Numbered from the stretch's first letter, positions 29,620 to 40,502 are shown. The stretch: 64,000 bases of DNA from Asparagopsis taxiformis (GCA_030407315.1 JALQPE010000535.1:124001-188000); one strand, 5' to 3'. Made by a program: numbers and translations. The notes: generated by a model not told the origin, from the letters alone.

Positions 29620-31176
29620 GGCTTCTATTAGTTACCTTTTCAACACAAATATCAACGAGCTGCGATCGATTGATCACTATCTTAACGCGTCGCTGCGATG
29701 ACAGGGTTGAGCACTGAAGCAGGCGGTTGTTGCTGATACTTGTCTGTTACTGTGAAGGTTGTATATATACCATGTGTACTTTGGGCAATTTAAACATCAT
29801 ATTTGTGGCCTTGCTTCGAAACTGGTTTGTATTCACTGTATGCCACATAGATACCCCCGTAAAACGAGCGAACGGCGCTGAGCTCACGTGGCTACCTCAA
29901 GATAATTGATACGCTGTACCAATATTACATGAGTTGTCTGCGCTGCGCATTCTTCCACCTTAAAACGTTACTGAGCACTGAAGTGATATGTGAACAAGCA
30001 CAGTCTGGTGTTGAATTTACGCGTGGAGTGGAGTGAAACGAACAATGGAACACGTTTCCATCGCAAAGGCACGTCCTGCCCTTAACGAATGAAGCGTTTC
30101 GGAAGCAAGATGTGTGGTGAAAGAGAATTTTTGAAATCGCAAGCTAGATGTGCGTTATCTGGGCGCAAATGGGTGCGACCAGACATGCTACCTCATCTCG
30201 TATAATTGAGCAGGTGCAGTTGGGTTTAACGCGACAAAACCTATTCGCAATCGCGAGAGTAGGCGCGAGGTAGTTGCGCGTGCTTGGAATCATGGATTGA
30301 AACGTTACAGACTGGTGGAGTTGATACATGGTACGAAATCAGGTGTGTGTATGTGAAACTAACGGTGCATGGATGCAAGGGCGGTGTAGTATAATGTATG
30401 AAGTGAGTGTCAGGCCATTATTGGATCATAAATCAAGATAGCAAAGTGCGGCGGCGCGCTTCTTCGGTACAAAATCGAACGCGTATTTGTCCTGCGAGCA
30501 CGCAAAGGTATATGAAGAGGATGTGCATGGGGAGCTTCCATAGGCTGGGGTGGTGTCGTGCGAGTATGGGATATGCGATGGGATGGGGCACTGGAGTAAT
30601 GGAGCACAATTAAAGATGGAGTGGACGGTTTTGGATTGCGGGAGTGGCGCAATAGGGATGCGGCTCGTCTACTAATGGTTTCGATAGCAATATAGGTTGA
30701 CAAAGGGCGGGTATTGACAAAGAGGTGGGGCGGGCTAGCAGCGTCGGGATTGCATCGGATGGTCGCAATAGGTTTTTGTACGTGATTGCGCGGCGGAAAG
30801 TTTGCATCAGCGAGTGGTGGGGATGGGAATGGAAGGCGGGCGATTGGCTTTGCGATGTGAGTTGACAGCGAGCGAGGGGTGGGGCGATCGTGCAGACGCG
30901 ATATGTAGAAATGTGGGTGGGGTGGTGGTGGCGTGTCTTGGACGAGCAATGGCGCAAAAATGGGCTTCTATTATTAGGACGGTACATACATAGACAGGGA
31001 CTGAAGTGGGGACTTTGTGCGTGTGTGTGTTTGAACAAGCGAGCGGGTGAGGGCAATTGGTTGCGCGTCATTTGGCGTGGCGACAGTGTAAGTGTCGAGC
31101 GTTTGCAATTAATTGTTGGATAGTGTAATTGGACGAGAGTTTGGGACGTTGGCGATCGATCGATCGATTGATCGTT
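29620..31176. other. Gene-poor stretch upstream of CutA
   Basis: About 1.55 kb without a supportable gene. Several overlapping frames exist on both strands between 30410 and 31120, but they are low-complexity (Pro/His/Ser- or Gly/Trp/Arg-rich) with no motif. I looked for tRNA-like arms and snRNA-like boxes and recognised none. A small gatc run lies at about 31154-31174. Confidence 0.4.
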
Positions 31177-31716
31177 CTACTTGGTTGTCGTCGACTCGGC
31201 GATCCAGTTGAGATAGGGCATGCTGCCGCCGTCGATGGGTTGGGTGATTACTTCGGGGAGGTCGTACGGATGCAGTCGGTTGATTTGGTCGACTAGGGAG
31301 GGCACGAGTGCGCGACGCGTCTTCATGAGAAGTAAGAGTTCCGAGTCGTGATGGACCTTGCCCTGCCACCAATAGGTGCTCTTCACGCCTGGAATTGTGT
31401 TGACGCAGGCGACGAGTTTGGCGGAGACGAGTGCTTCTGAAATTTGGGTGGCCACGGTCTCGGAGGGCACAGTTGTGAGCGCGGTAACGTATTGGGAGGA
31501 GCTTTGAGTGGTGCGGTTTGTTGTCAGCAAAATTGCGGATATGAATGCAAAAGCGAGCACAGCGAGGACGGCGTACCTGGTCATTTTGATGTGATGAGGT
31601 GTCGATTGAAGGGTGCGGAAGGGAGGTTTGTGTTTGGTGTGGATTGGCGTTGTTGATGTGGCAAGCAAATTGCGACCACGTATGAGTGGGGTGGACGGGA
31701 GGAAAGCGAAGCGCAT
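31177..31716 (-). CDS. CUTA: CutA1 divalent-cation tolerance protein, organelle or membrane targeted
   Basis: 179 residues from the ATG at 31716; a later in-frame ATG at 31584 would give 135. The last about 105 residues are a complete CutA domain: VTALTTVPSETVATQISEAL, LVACVNTIPGVKSTYWWQGK with the conserved Cys and Trp pair, then LLLMKTRR and HPYDLPEVI, the most conserved part of the family. CutA forms ferredoxin-like trimers. A role in metal tolerance was proposed, but the true function is unclear. Before the domain is a hydrophobic segment (YAVLAVLAFAFISAILL) and, in the long form, an Arg/Ser/Thr-rich leader, as in plant plastid CutA. A TATA-like atgtatatatg lies at about 31866-31876 on the proper side. 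Confidence 0.88.
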   Translation of the reverse strand: MRFAFLPSTPLIRGRNLLATSTTPIHTKHKPPFRTLQSTPHHIKMTRYAVLAVLAFAFISAILLTTNRTTQSSSQYVTALTTVPSETVATQISEALVSAKLVACVNTIPGVKSTYWWQGKVHHDSELLLLMKTRRALVPSLVDQINRLHPYDLPEVITQPIDGGSMPYLNWIAESTTTK

Positions 31717-32231
31717 GATGCGTGTGCGCGCGCGCGAGGTGGCGCATGTCTGGACGAGCGATGGGCGGTGGGATAAATGGGCAGGATTGGAGGCAAGTAA
31801 CCAATTGGATGGGGACAATTGGCACGACAAGTGGATGGCGGTGATTGGACGGGGTGCGTGACAGAGATGTATATATGCGCGCTGTAACGGATGATCCGTA
31901 GCATGTGCGGCATGGCTTGAGAGCGGACGTCATGGCGGGGCTGGATGTACGCTGGTAGGGTAGCAAAGGTACCAAGGCGGTCACGTTTGTGTCAACCTCT
32001 TGGTTGAATAGCGCCATTACAGTGCAAGTGGCTCAATGAAACAGAGCGGTGCGGTCATGTGATTTGCAATAATTGAGTGGCACGCAGACGAGCTTGCCTG
32101 CAATTTCTCATTTTTTCAAATCGAGCACAGCGCAACGAGTGGAGGATGCCGCTCTAGTTGTTGCCCAACACCCAACATCTGCCCGCCCGCCCGTCCGCTC
32201 ATCTACTCGCCCGCCGCCCATACGGCACACG
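31717..32231. other. Divergent spacer between CutA and coiled-coil gene
   Basis: 515 bases. The frame of the coiled-coil gene is open in its last part (from about 32073) but has no ATG before 32232, so an upstream exon or a longer leader is possible. TATA-like sequence at about 31866 faces CutA. Confidence 0.4.
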
Positions 32232-32704
32232 ATGAGTCGACAGCCGTTTGATGTGTATGCCGATTTGCCGTGTACGACTGACACACCTGTCGATGATGCG
32301 CACGCCGTAGATCGCCAGTTGGGTAAGTAGATGCGCGCGCGCCTCCCTTGTACACATATATACGTTGAGGCTAACAGCGCTCGTCACTGTCGCTGCCTTA
32401 CTTTAGAGCAAAGTAAACACAAAGTCAACGAGTTGGAACAACAGCTCGCACAATTACGCAATCAAGCACGTGTATGGGCAAAGCAGCGTGCTGTGTTGCT
32501 GCATAATATGTCGACATTGCTGCAAACCGCGCAAGTGGAAATGAACAGAAAGGACAAGGAAATCGGTACGACGAGTGGAATCTAGCATCGATAACTCCAA
32601 CAACCATGCTGACATGCGCGCTCACTCGCTCGCTCGCCCGCATCCAAACAGGTAAACTACGCCAAGAAGTGCAGCAGTTGCGTAAGATGATAAGATACGA
32701 CTAA
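32232..32704 (+). CDS. Small coiled-coil protein, three exons
   Basis: Exons 32232-32322, 32407-32565 and 32652-32704 join across 84- and 86-base GT-AG introns, both splitting a codon after its first base, to give 100 residues. After a polar N-terminus of about 30 residues the rest is one amphipathic helix (HKVNELEQQLAQLRNQARVW, LLQTAQVEMNRKDKEIGKLR) with heptad Leu spacing, ending QQLRKMIRYD. No family is recognised; it resembles small structural or adaptor coiled coils. The matching intron phases and the continuing heptads across both junctions support the structure. The N-terminus is less certain because the frame stays open upstream of the ATG. Confidence 0.7.
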
Positions 32705-32952
32705 AATTTTGCATCTTTTTTCACACAACAATCGGTGCTGCACAATCAATGCACGCATACAGTAAATAACTCCGACTCGCGTGACACTTATCTTTACCCC
32801 AACAACAACAACAACCGCTTATCGTCCATCCATCCGTCCGCAGCGCGCAACCCACCACCACCGTCACCGTCCTTGAGCGCCAACCCTGACACGCCCTTCC
32901 GCACCCCATGCCCAACTAGTTCCGCCCCGACGACGCGCTGCGTCTCCGCGCG

Positions 32953-35637
32953 ATGGGACCCGCCCTCTCCAGACACGATGACCACTCGCCGCCCCGCACC
33001 GCCCACCCACACCCAGACATCGACACAGACCACGAGCTCGCCAACCATGACATCCCCCATCACAAGCGCCTCGCCAAGCGTCAGATTGAGGTCTACTATC
33101 GCGATTTCTTCACCCTCTATCACAGCCGCATCCGCGAGCTCGCACGCATCGACGACGCCTTTCAGAGCGGCAGAATCAACCAGCACAACCGCCTCCGCCT
33201 CCGCAAGGACCAGTTCCAGCGCGAACTCGAGTATATTCGCAAGAAACGCAACCCTATCAGTATGGCCCATTATAAAATCATCCGTAAGATTGGTCAGGGA
33301 AGCTTTGGTGAAGTCTTCCTCGTGCGCCATCGCGCCAATCGCAACCTCTATGCTATGAAAAAACTCCAGAAGAAGGACATGATTTATAAGCGTCAGGTCA
33401 ATCATGTTTGGCTCGAGCGCTTCGTTCTCGCTTCCGTGGGTGAACATCCGCTCGTTGTGAAAATGCATTATACCTTTCAGGATAGAGATCATCTCTATTT
33501 CATCATGGATTACCTCCATGGTGGCGATATGCTCACCATGCTCATTCGCAAAGAGTACCTGCCAGAGGATTGGGCACGATTCTATATTGCCGAACTCGCC
33601 GTGGCAATCGATGCACTCCATCGCACCGGCATCATTCATAGGGATATCAAACCTGATAATATCCTCTTTCGCAAAGACGGTCACATCTGTCTTTCAGACT
33701 TTGGCCTCTCCAAAAGTCTCATGCAACCAAGTAAGCAGCATCGACTCGCTGCCAATGGTGCACACTTTGTCAATGCGCCAAACTTTATCGAGCAAATTCG
33801 TCGCGGTGACCTCGACTTGCCATTGGATGACCGAGTCAAACTTTGGAAAGTTCTCGCCAAAGACCACGCCTTTTCGCAAGTGGGAACCCCCAATTACATC
33901 GCCCCCGAAGTGTTGCAAGACCACAGTTACTCCGAATCCTGCGACTGGTGGTCCGTCGGTGTCATTCTGTACGAGATGCTCGTCGGGTATCCCCCATTTT
34001 GTTCCCGCAATCCCGCACATGTTACAGGCATGATCTGCCAATGGCGCCACTATTTACAGTTTCCCCGAGAGTTGCCAGAGTCTAGAATGAGCAAACAAGC
34101 AAAGGATTTGATCTGCCGTCTCATTTGCGAAGCTCCGTCCAGACTCGGAGCTAAACGTGGACTCGAAGAATTCAAAGAACATCCGTTTTTCAAAGACATT
34201 GATTGGAAACATTTGTCCAAAGCTAAAGCACCCTTCATTCCCAAACTTGAATCCGATACGGACACGCGATATTTCGAAGACGACATTACCAACACTACTA
34301 TTTTGCAGCCCAAACTGTCTCCCGAGCACTTTGACCCGCGCAACAATGTCAAACACCAAACCACCAGTTATGGTAGCGACCCGAAGAGGTCCTCAGGTAG
34401 ACAAAATCGTCGATCCTCGAAACGCGTAGCCTATAACCGCAACAGGGATCTGGAATTTGTTGGCTTCACTTTCATCCCCATCACGGACGTGCACGCACCG
34501 TTCAGTTTGCAGCAAGATCCGTACAATGCAACTTCAGCTCCGCGTGTAGAACAAAAACCGTCTACCACCACTGAAGCACTATCCCTCGAAGTCGAGGCCG
34601 ATGCATCGCACGGCAAACCGCTTAGATCACCGCGCGGCAGAGTGGCGGAAGCTGCAATCGCGGCAGCCGAAGTGACAACCATTCCAGTGCCGGCTGAAAT
34701 AGATGCAAACACAGGCAGTTTGACACAGTGGCTCGATACTGTCGAGCGAAAAATGGACACTGTCCCGACCAAGGACAATGAATCGAGCAGTTCTCGCGTG
34801 CGATTCATGGATACCACAAACGCAATTGAAGGATCCAGTGTCTTCAGAGAAGACCGTGAGCAAGATGCTATTCAAACTACTGCGCCTTCGTCACATACTA
34901 TTCCAACCAGACCTGAAACTTCGCTCGGAAACGTTTTCACATCCATGGTGTCGACAGAGGATGTTGATCCTTTCAATGATAATCTAGATGCTGGGTTTGG
35001 TGCAACACCAGTTACAGAATTCAAGTTTACACCCAGTAATGGGCTATCTGATGATGACAATAGTGCAGCATCATTGTCAGATCGTCGAGCAGCGAGCGGT
35101 TCCGGTAACTTGCACAGCTGTCTCTCCCTTCCAGAGTTGCGCTTTAGAGTTGCGCGACCGATCCCGGGTACCATTGATTCCGCAAATGCAATGGCACCGC
35201 AAAGAAATATCGCATCAATCAATCCAGAGATGAGCACACCGAATGCAGTTGATAATCCTGTTGAACTCCGAACAGGACGACTGTACTCATCCACCGAACT
35301 TGGCAGCAAGGAAGTGAACATTTCGCAAACAACGGATGTGTCTCCTCGGGAAGATCTTCCCTTGCCTCCATCCGCGTCAGATGTGGAATTGTATGCCGAT
35401 ATAGCAAAGCAAGAGATAGAATGTGCGGCAAGAGAGTTAACAAACGTGCCGCAAAGCACGATTCAAACGGTATTGAGAAATGCCAAAGAAGACTTCAGTG
35501 AAAATGCCAGGATGCAGCAAGCTCTTGCCCCGACCGCGAGCACGAGTACAGCAAGTGAAGAGATTTCAGAGTTTCCCGATAGGGCAAACGACTTTACTGA
35601 CTCGGGCAACTCTCTCGTCTCTTCGGATTCCATTTAA
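32953..35637 (+). CDS. NDR/LATS-family AGC kinase with long C-terminal tail
   Basis: 894 residues from the ATG at 32953. The N-terminal helical region (residues about 35-100, [22 protein letters not shown]) is where NDR kinases bind MOB proteins. The kinase domain (about 106-420) has [28 protein letters not shown] at 229-237 and DFG at 249-251. The long insert between DFG and GTPNYIAPE (about 252-310), with basic residues, is specific to the NDR/LATS group. The hydrophobic motif FVGFTF lies at 502-507. About 385 further residues are acidic, Ser/Thr-rich and disordered, much longer than in animal or yeast NDR. NDR kinases act in Hippo-like control of division and morphogenesis with MOB co-activators. 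Confidence 0.93.
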   Translation: MGPALSRHDDHSPPRTAHPHPDIDTDHELANHDIPHHKRLAKRQIEVYYRDFFTLYHSRIRELARIDDAFQSGRINQHNRLRLRKDQFQRELEYIRKKRNPISMAHYKIIRKIGQGSFGEVFLVRHRANRNLYAMKKLQKKDMIYKRQVNHVWLERFVLASVGEHPLVVKMHYTFQDRDHLYFIMDYLHGGDMLTMLIRKEYLPEDWARFYIAELAVAIDALHRTGIIHRDIKPDNILFRKDGHICLSDFGLSKSLMQPSKQHRLAANGAHFVNAPNFIEQIRRGDLDLPLDDRVKLWKVLAKDHAFSQVGTPNYIAPEVLQDHSYSESCDWWSVGVILYEMLVGYPPFCSRNPAHVTGMICQWRHYLQFPRELPESRMSKQAKDLICRLICEAPSRLGAKRGLEEFKEHPFFKDIDWKHLSKAKAPFIPKLESDTDTRYFEDDITNTTILQPKLSPEHFDPRNNVKHQTTSYGSDPKRSSGRQNRRSSKRVAYNRNRDLEFVGFTFIPITDVHAPFSLQQDPYNATSAPRVEQKPSTTTEALSLEVEADASHGKPLRSPRGRVAEAAIAAAEVTTIPVPAEIDANTGSLTQWLDTVERKMDTVPTKDNESSSSRVRFMDTTNAIEGSSVFREDREQDAIQTTAPSSHTIPTRPETSLGNVFTSMVSTEDVDPFNDNLDAGFGATPVTEFKFTPSNGLSDDDNSAASLSDRRAASGSGNLHSCLSLPELRFRVARPIPGTIDSANAMAPQRNIASINPEMSTPNAVDNPVELRTGRLYSSTELGSKEVNISQTTDVSPREDLPLPPSASDVELYADIAKQEIECAARELTNVPQSTIQTVLRNAKEDFSENARMQQALAPTASTSTASEEISEFPDRANDFTDSGNSLVSSDSI

Positions 35638-35981
35638 ACCGCCACCGCAGGTTGCAAAACTTATTTGTTGCTAGTGAGAGCGTAACCCCGCTAACATGTA
35701 CATATGTAAACGAGTTATTATAGAGATACAGGGAAATGAAGCAGGGGTTGGCGCCAACACAGCAGCCGCAAACTCAATTTTGTCAGCTACGACCGGCATT
35801 GACATTTTTGCAGTCATTGTGCGCCATGTATTTTTTCCCCTGAAAGCATCTCCAGCGCTGAGGGGCCAAACTGACAATTCTACTCTCAACGATCATGAAC
35901 TCGCTTACTTAATTGCAACAGCTCACAGTATGGCGACTTGTTTCTTTATTCGTTTCCAACTTGCACGTGGAAACGGTGCTG
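35638..35981. other. Spacer between NDR kinase and membrane protein
   Basis: 344 bases between two plus-strand genes. Nothing recognisable beyond the likely promoter of the next gene. Confidence 0.35.
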
Positions 35982-36686
35982 ATGGAGACTACCGGACTAC
36001 GATTGCGCCGGCGTGCCGCCGTTTCAGACATTACTAACCGCCAAACACAACCTACTAGTGCAGATATACGCGATGACAGTCTGCTTTGGAATGATACCGT
36101 CCGAGCTGAAATCAATGCAGCTTTCGACGAGAGCCTCAAACGAAACAGAGGCGTTGAGGGCAAACCTGTGGATAACTTCATTATCATCGAACAAGAGGCT
36201 GTGAAAATGTTTGACTCTGTTGTGGCAGCAGAAGAGAGAGATGACTTGAACCGGAGACATAACCGTCGCATGCAATCCAGACACATATTCCTTTCAACGG
36301 TTGGTATATTTTGCATGGCATATCCAGTTCTTCTGATGTTCGATGCTATGATGAAACTGTTTCCGGACAATCACGTGCGAACTCTGGAGATTGCATCGCA
36401 ACAACCTTCCATGTTCGGGTCCGCTTCTCGATTTTGTTTACACATTTTGCTACTGGCACGTCAAAGTCATCAATCTAATGTTGAAGAAGGTGGTGCCTAT
36501 TTGTGCGGTTGTCTTGGTGCCCTCGTACTTATTCTTCTATTCGTGCGACATACAACTGAGAGGCGAATCGTTATGACGCCCGACCAACGTCGACAGGTGA
36601 ACATGATGCGCATTTTGATACAAGAACAATTGGTTTTGCGAGGGATAACGTGCTATGGTGGTGATATATCTGGCACAACTGCCTAG
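35982..36686 (+). CDS. Unknown membrane protein
   Basis: 234 residues from the ATG at 35982. The first about 110 residues are polar and helical, ending in a basic NRRHNRRMQSRH patch. Three hydrophobic stretches follow: FLSTVGIFCMAYPVLLMF, ASRFCLHILLLAR (weak) and YLCGCLGALVLILLFV, then a polar C-terminus. No family is recognised. It converges on the CDIN1-like gene with only 11 bases between stop codons. Confidence 0.6.
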   Translation: METTGLRLRRRAAVSDITNRQTQPTSADIRDDSLLWNDTVRAEINAAFDESLKRNRGVEGKPVDNFIIIEQEAVKMFDSVVAAEERDDLNRRHNRRMQSRHIFLSTVGIFCMAYPVLLMFDAMMKLFPDNHVRTLEIASQQPSMFGSASRFCLHILLLARQSHQSNVEEGGAYLCGCLGALVLILLFVRHTTERRIVMTPDQRRQVNMMRILIQEQLVLRGITCYGGDISGTTA

Positions 36687-36697
36687 GGTTCTGCAAT

Positions 36698-37678
36698 CTA
36701 TTCTTGCGGTGCTGGTAAGCAAGTTCCGTCCAACATGACGATATCTTTGGGAAATTGATCGGTGACGAGAACGCCACTGTCGCTCAGCATTGGCGAACCA
36801 CAGTCTTCGATGAAGCCAAACCAATATATGACCATGCCTGGACCGAAGCGACCAATATAGGAGCTAATAGAATCAGTGTAATCTTTGTTGAGATAAAATT
36901 CATCGGCAAACTTTGCTTTGCTATCAATCCAACAGACAACCTTTCCGCAGAAAGCAACTGGTACTCGTAGTAATATATCTGGCGTCTTGAATGAGCCCCT
37001 CGCTCGCAGATCATTCTCAGACTCAAATTCGATTCTAAGGTTCCTCACTTCATCCATCAGACGAAGTTCATACTCCAAACCAATCACTTCACGTACTCGA
37101 TCTATTCGTGGACCGCAATGCTCATCGCAATCCATACAGGATACTACATCCGCTCGTAGGCGTTCGTCTTCAATACTGTCAGGATTGCGCAAAAGACGTG
37201 TGACCATTTTACGATCACCGTCCAGACGCAATTCGAGGACCTTGCGTGCGACCATTGTCGGAGACAGGTTGATCCATTCAGCAATATCGAGCAGAGATTG
37301 GCCGGCTTGGAATCGCTGCACAAATTCATTTCCACGTTCTTTCAATAGATACGCTGTTTGTGCCATTTGACGAGTGTACATCTGTTGATATACTGCAATG
37401 AGCGTATCATAGGAAAATTGATGGTTCTGCATCGCATATTCACTCACGTCTTCTCTACATTGAAGCTTGCACCTCAATGCTTGCCATTCTTTCATCAGCA
37501 TGTTGATCAAGCATTGCACCATCAAGTCATAGCATGTGCGTTCGGTAGGATCGTTTCGAGTGTTGTACGTGTCGACTAGAGAAACACACCTCCAGCTCCT
37601 GAGCAGGGATTCATACGGATAATAAGTGGAAGATGGACGAGTAGCAAGTAGGTTTGAGGATAGTTGTTACCGCGGCAT
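36698..37678 (-). CDS. CDIN1: CDIN1 (C15orf41)-like predicted nuclease, two exons
   Basis: Exon 1 is 37671-37678 (ATG CCG CG), exon 2 is 36698-37598, and the intron is 72 bases, GT-AG; the product has 302 residues against about 281 in animals. The protein follows the family closely: SPTMVARKVLEL, LLRNPDSI, the DCDEHCGPRIDRVREVIGLE block, LRARGSFKTPDILLRVPVA, WIDSKAKFADE, and RFGPGMVIYWFGFI near the end. TPD and (D/E)SKA form the PD-(D/E)xK nuclease core. In humans CDIN1 partners codanin-1 and its loss causes a congenital anaemia; its biochemical role is unresolved. Without exon 1 the frame is open for about 75 more bases but lacks an ATG, which is why I favour the short first exon. Confidence 0.85.
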
Positions 37679-37732
37679 GTTGATGACAAAGATTGTCACG
37701 ACGCGATATCACTTCTGCTGAAATGCAAAATG

Positions 37733-37960
37733 TCACGATTTTGATTGGCACTCGGCATCTTGAAATTTCATAGTCGCTGTGCAGTCCCCACCGGAATTTT
37801 CCAATGTCACTCTCAACATGGACTTCATAAATTCCACAAGTTCAACGATTCTGTTTTCGTGATCATAAAAGAGAGCGTCTATGATGAAGTATCGAGCAAG
37901 CCTCTCGCCCCACAAAATTGAAACAACAAAAGGATGGGCGGTGTACCAAAACGTGGATAT
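37733..37960 (-). CDS. Probable last exon of an unidentified gene
   Basis: From a TAG acceptor at 37961-37962 the frame runs 76 codons to a stop at 37733. The product reads FWYTAHPFVVSILWGERLA, then FIIDALFYDHENRIVELVEF and LRVTLENSGG, with well-spaced hydrophobic and charged residues like a folded domain. No ATG is present before the segment, so an upstream exon is needed; I could not find it in the 300 bases before. No family is recognised. Confidence 0.35.
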   Translation of the reverse strand: MSTFWYTAHPFVVSILWGERLARYFIIDALFYDHENRIVELVEFMKSMLRVTLENSGGDCTATMKFQDAECQSKS

Positions 37961-38253
37961 CTACACAAAACTATTGGTAATCGTATCGCAACATGTTCCC
38001 AAGTATAAATAGCTAGTCCTGCAAACACGCAATATTCTCATATTGTTACTGCCAGAAACGCACTCTGTCTACATTCTGCTCTATCTTCCACTGCTTGTTA
38101 TTGCAGATTTGCGAAAGGACGGAACTAATCTTTCATATGACCTAGCTTTAACTATCATATCAGAATTTTCCCATCCATAGATTTTATATGTTCTAGTGGT
38201 GCCACTAGTGTAGCTCTGTTATGGTTAACCTGTGTCAGATAACGCAAATTGAG

Positions 38254-38636
38254 TAACGCTACTCCATCATGCTATCAAGGCCTGTACATTATTTCACCCG
38301 GGCGTGACTCCTCAACTGAAATCGTCGCCAGATTCGTTACCTGTAAGAGAGCAGTTCATCTCAGACGGCCCTATGACAGGGTTCTCGAAGCATTTGAGAA
38401 AGAGGCTAAAATTTTTCTGAGTGCTGTAAAGATGCGAATCCCTGAGTCTTCGACAACTACATTTTATGTCTTAGTAAAATTTTCGGGGTAAGAGAGGAGA
38501 AGAATCTGCAAAGCCATGATTGACCACTCTTATCCCCATTTTTAGAGGTTGATCAATTCATTCACCATATGAAATATATCGATGCCGGTAGAGGTAGCTC
38601 CTCCACTTCCCCAAGCCGGTTTGCAAAACTAAGGTA
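38254..38636 (+). CDS. Possible terminal exons of an unidentified gene
   Basis: A frame entering at a tgag acceptor near 38253 reads PSCYQGLYIISPGRD, CKRAVHLRRPYDRVLEAFEK and STTTFYVL. It can be continued by skipping a gtaaaa...tttttagag intron (about 38477-38549) into VDQFIHHMKYIDAGRG and a stop at 38634-38636. The start is not found. Splice sites are weak by comparison with the other introns here. No family is recognised. Confidence 0.25.
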
Positions 38637-38728
38637 ACTTTCTGTCAAAGAAATAGAGTTGAAGATAACAGTTTAACCGATACGTACTGGTTATTCTTTT
38701 GTTTTCTTCTGGTAGAAGCCTATTCATA

Positions 38729-40492
38729 ATGGGGATAGCTAGCTTGAGAAGTTGGCTGCTGTTCGCGTACGTGATTGGAGTTTTTGTTGCTGCAGACTCC
38801 ATTATCCTTCGACCGGATGTGAATTCTTCGACAGAAAGCGATTCAGCACTAGGGAATATTACTCAGAAACTTTTGGCTGTTACAGAAATATCAGCCCTAC
38901 GAGAGCTACATCCTCAATCGCCTTTGCTCAAAATCGAACAGAACAACAGTACAGAATCGGTCAATGTTGTATCAAAGTCCATTCCAAGTGAATCGTATAC
39001 TTCAGAACCAACATTGCCAAGCTCTGGAACGAAATATTTCAATGGAGTTCTCAGGAGTCGACGTCCACGTATCCGTGCAAAGCCGTTTGGTGTTAAAATT
39101 GAGGATGTAAACTTCTACGGCGGGCTAATCATCTACAGCCATGAGCTGCATACTTCAAAAATATGTAGAGTTCTCAACGCCTGCGTAAGACCAGATGGAA
39201 CGCTTGTATTGCCCGCATGGATGCGTAGACTTGACGATTCATTAAGTTTTCATTGCGGGCAAACCAAGCTAGAGTTTTCTCTACCGGACACAAATGAACC
39301 ACCTCCACTCATCGCAAAGGACCTAATTGGCATGATTAACCCGAGACCCAGCATGCCCGACTTCTTGCAGGATTTTATTCCTAACGCCGTAGTCTTTGAT
39401 CTGATATATGGAGATCATGACGTGTCCAAGTCGTGCCATTCCCGGAAAGGAAGGGATTGTGGCCCGTTCCCTGCACTTGCACAGGAGTTCCGGCCACTAC
39501 TGCAGCTTGATCGAAGATTAAAAAGCCTTGAAGAGAAGCAATCTTGGGTAAGACAATTTGTTCAATTGATGAAGCCTCTCAAGCCCGGCACGCAGCCAAG
39601 CATTGCCTATAGCTTGTTCCCAGATTCAGCATCGGAATCAAGTTTGAAGTGTTTCCGTTCCACATTGTTCACAAGAGGACCATACAGCAAGAAACTTATT
39701 ACAGATGAACATCTGCGGAACATTCATTTCCTTCGACAAAATAGCATTGAAAGGGCTCCTCGTGATGTGTTTCTCAATTCAACCAGCGAACGGGAGGATG
39801 GGATGAAGAGCTGTGAAATAGCCATCACTATTTCCAACAGGAAACTGATCGATGGCGCACACAATCGACTCATTGGGCGCTACATCATGAACATACCGGC
39901 TTTGCGGGAAGCGATTTACACGCAGGTGAAGAGGGTACCAGGACTACACATTAATATCTCTACGCTCACAATGGAAGGAAGGAGCTTGAGGTGGCAAATC
40001 AATGCAATGCAGAAGACAGATATCTGGGTGGCTGGACATGGTTCCTTGCTCACAAACATGATATTCTTGCGGGAAAACTCAACGGTGATAGAAATACAAC
40101 CGTTCGCATACTATCCCAAGCGCTTTGAATTTATGGCACAGAATCTTGCACATGTCAACTACGACCGTTACATTGCACATCCCGATATGCAGGCATTCAA
40201 AGCTTGTATTCGTCAACTTTATCCACCTTCACATGGGGCGCATTTTGAAGCAGTGGCTCTACTTGACAAGTTTAGATCAGCGGCTGAGAAATACAGACAG
40301 TCTGACAACACGCATGCAGTGACACTACAAAACCTTAAAGACGAACGATTACGTCAAGTGCAAACATGTGCATTGATGCAACGATTGGACACAAGTGAAA
40401 GAAATTTTGCTATTGCAATCGTTCGGCATGCTAGGCTAAGATGTAATTATCCTCGCCCCAACTTATCGGATAGTAAGACGAAATCCAACTGA
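38729..40492 (+). CDS. GT61 (DUF563) family glycosyltransferase, type II membrane
   Basis: 587 residues from the ATG at 38729. A signal-anchor (LRSWLLFAYVIGVFVAADS) is followed by a stem with several N-x-S/T sites. The C-terminal catalytic part carries the GT61 signature: DIWVAGHGSLLTNMIFLREN followed by STVIEIQPFAYYPKRFE. Before it comes the ISNRKLIDGAHNRLI segment, corresponding to the SR-R-(I/L)-N strand of the family. GT61 enzymes are Golgi or ER xylosyl-, arabinosyl- or N-acetylglucosaminyl-transferases acting on cell-wall glycans or glycoproteins. In a red alga an extracellular polysaccharide or glycoprotein is a fair guess for the acceptor. It converges on the next gene with 10 bases between stops. 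Confidence 0.82.
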   Translation: MGIASLRSWLLFAYVIGVFVAADSIILRPDVNSSTESDSALGNITQKLLAVTEISALRELHPQSPLLKIEQNNSTESVNVVSKSIPSESYTSEPTLPSSGTKYFNGVLRSRRPRIRAKPFGVKIEDVNFYGGLIIYSHELHTSKICRVLNACVRPDGTLVLPAWMRRLDDSLSFHCGQTKLEFSLPDTNEPPPLIAKDLIGMINPRPSMPDFLQDFIPNAVVFDLIYGDHDVSKSCHSRKGRDCGPFPALAQEFRPLLQLDRRLKSLEEKQSWVRQFVQLMKPLKPGTQPSIAYSLFPDSASESSLKCFRSTLFTRGPYSKKLITDEHLRNIHFLRQNSIERAPRDVFLNSTSEREDGMKSCEIAITISNRKLIDGAHNRLIGRYIMNIPALREAIYTQVKRVPGLHINISTLTMEGRSLRWQINAMQKTDIWVAGHGSLLTNMIFLRENSTVIEIQPFAYYPKRFEFMAQNLAHVNYDRYIAHPDMQAFKACIRQLYPPSHGAHFEAVALLDKFRSAAEKYRQSDNTHAVTLQNLKDERLRQVQTCALMQRLDTSERNFAIAIVRHARLRCNYPRPNLSDSKTKSN

Positions 40493-40502
40493 TTGGAACT
40501 GT

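Larger units (their letters stand above)
37679..38728. other. Region with unresolved exons
   Basis: Two stretches here look coding but cannot be assembled into full genes: a minus-strand exon at 37733-37960 and a plus-strand exon pair beginning near 38254. A TATA-like tataaata lies at about 38002-38009. The rest is AT-rich. Confidence 0.4.

Noticed and set aside
30410..31120. Several overlapping frames before CutA
   Set aside because: Low-complexity text on both strands, no motif, and mutually exclusive; no gene supported.
32794..33684. Long minus-strand frame (296 codons) under the NDR kinase
   Set aside because: It is the reverse of a well-conserved kinase domain; it has no family motif and the plus strand explains the sequence fully.
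38729..40492. Calling the glycosyltransferase a mammalian-type EOGT
   Set aside because: It shares the GT61/DUF563 signature, but the acceptor and donor cannot be told from the motifs, so only the family is given.
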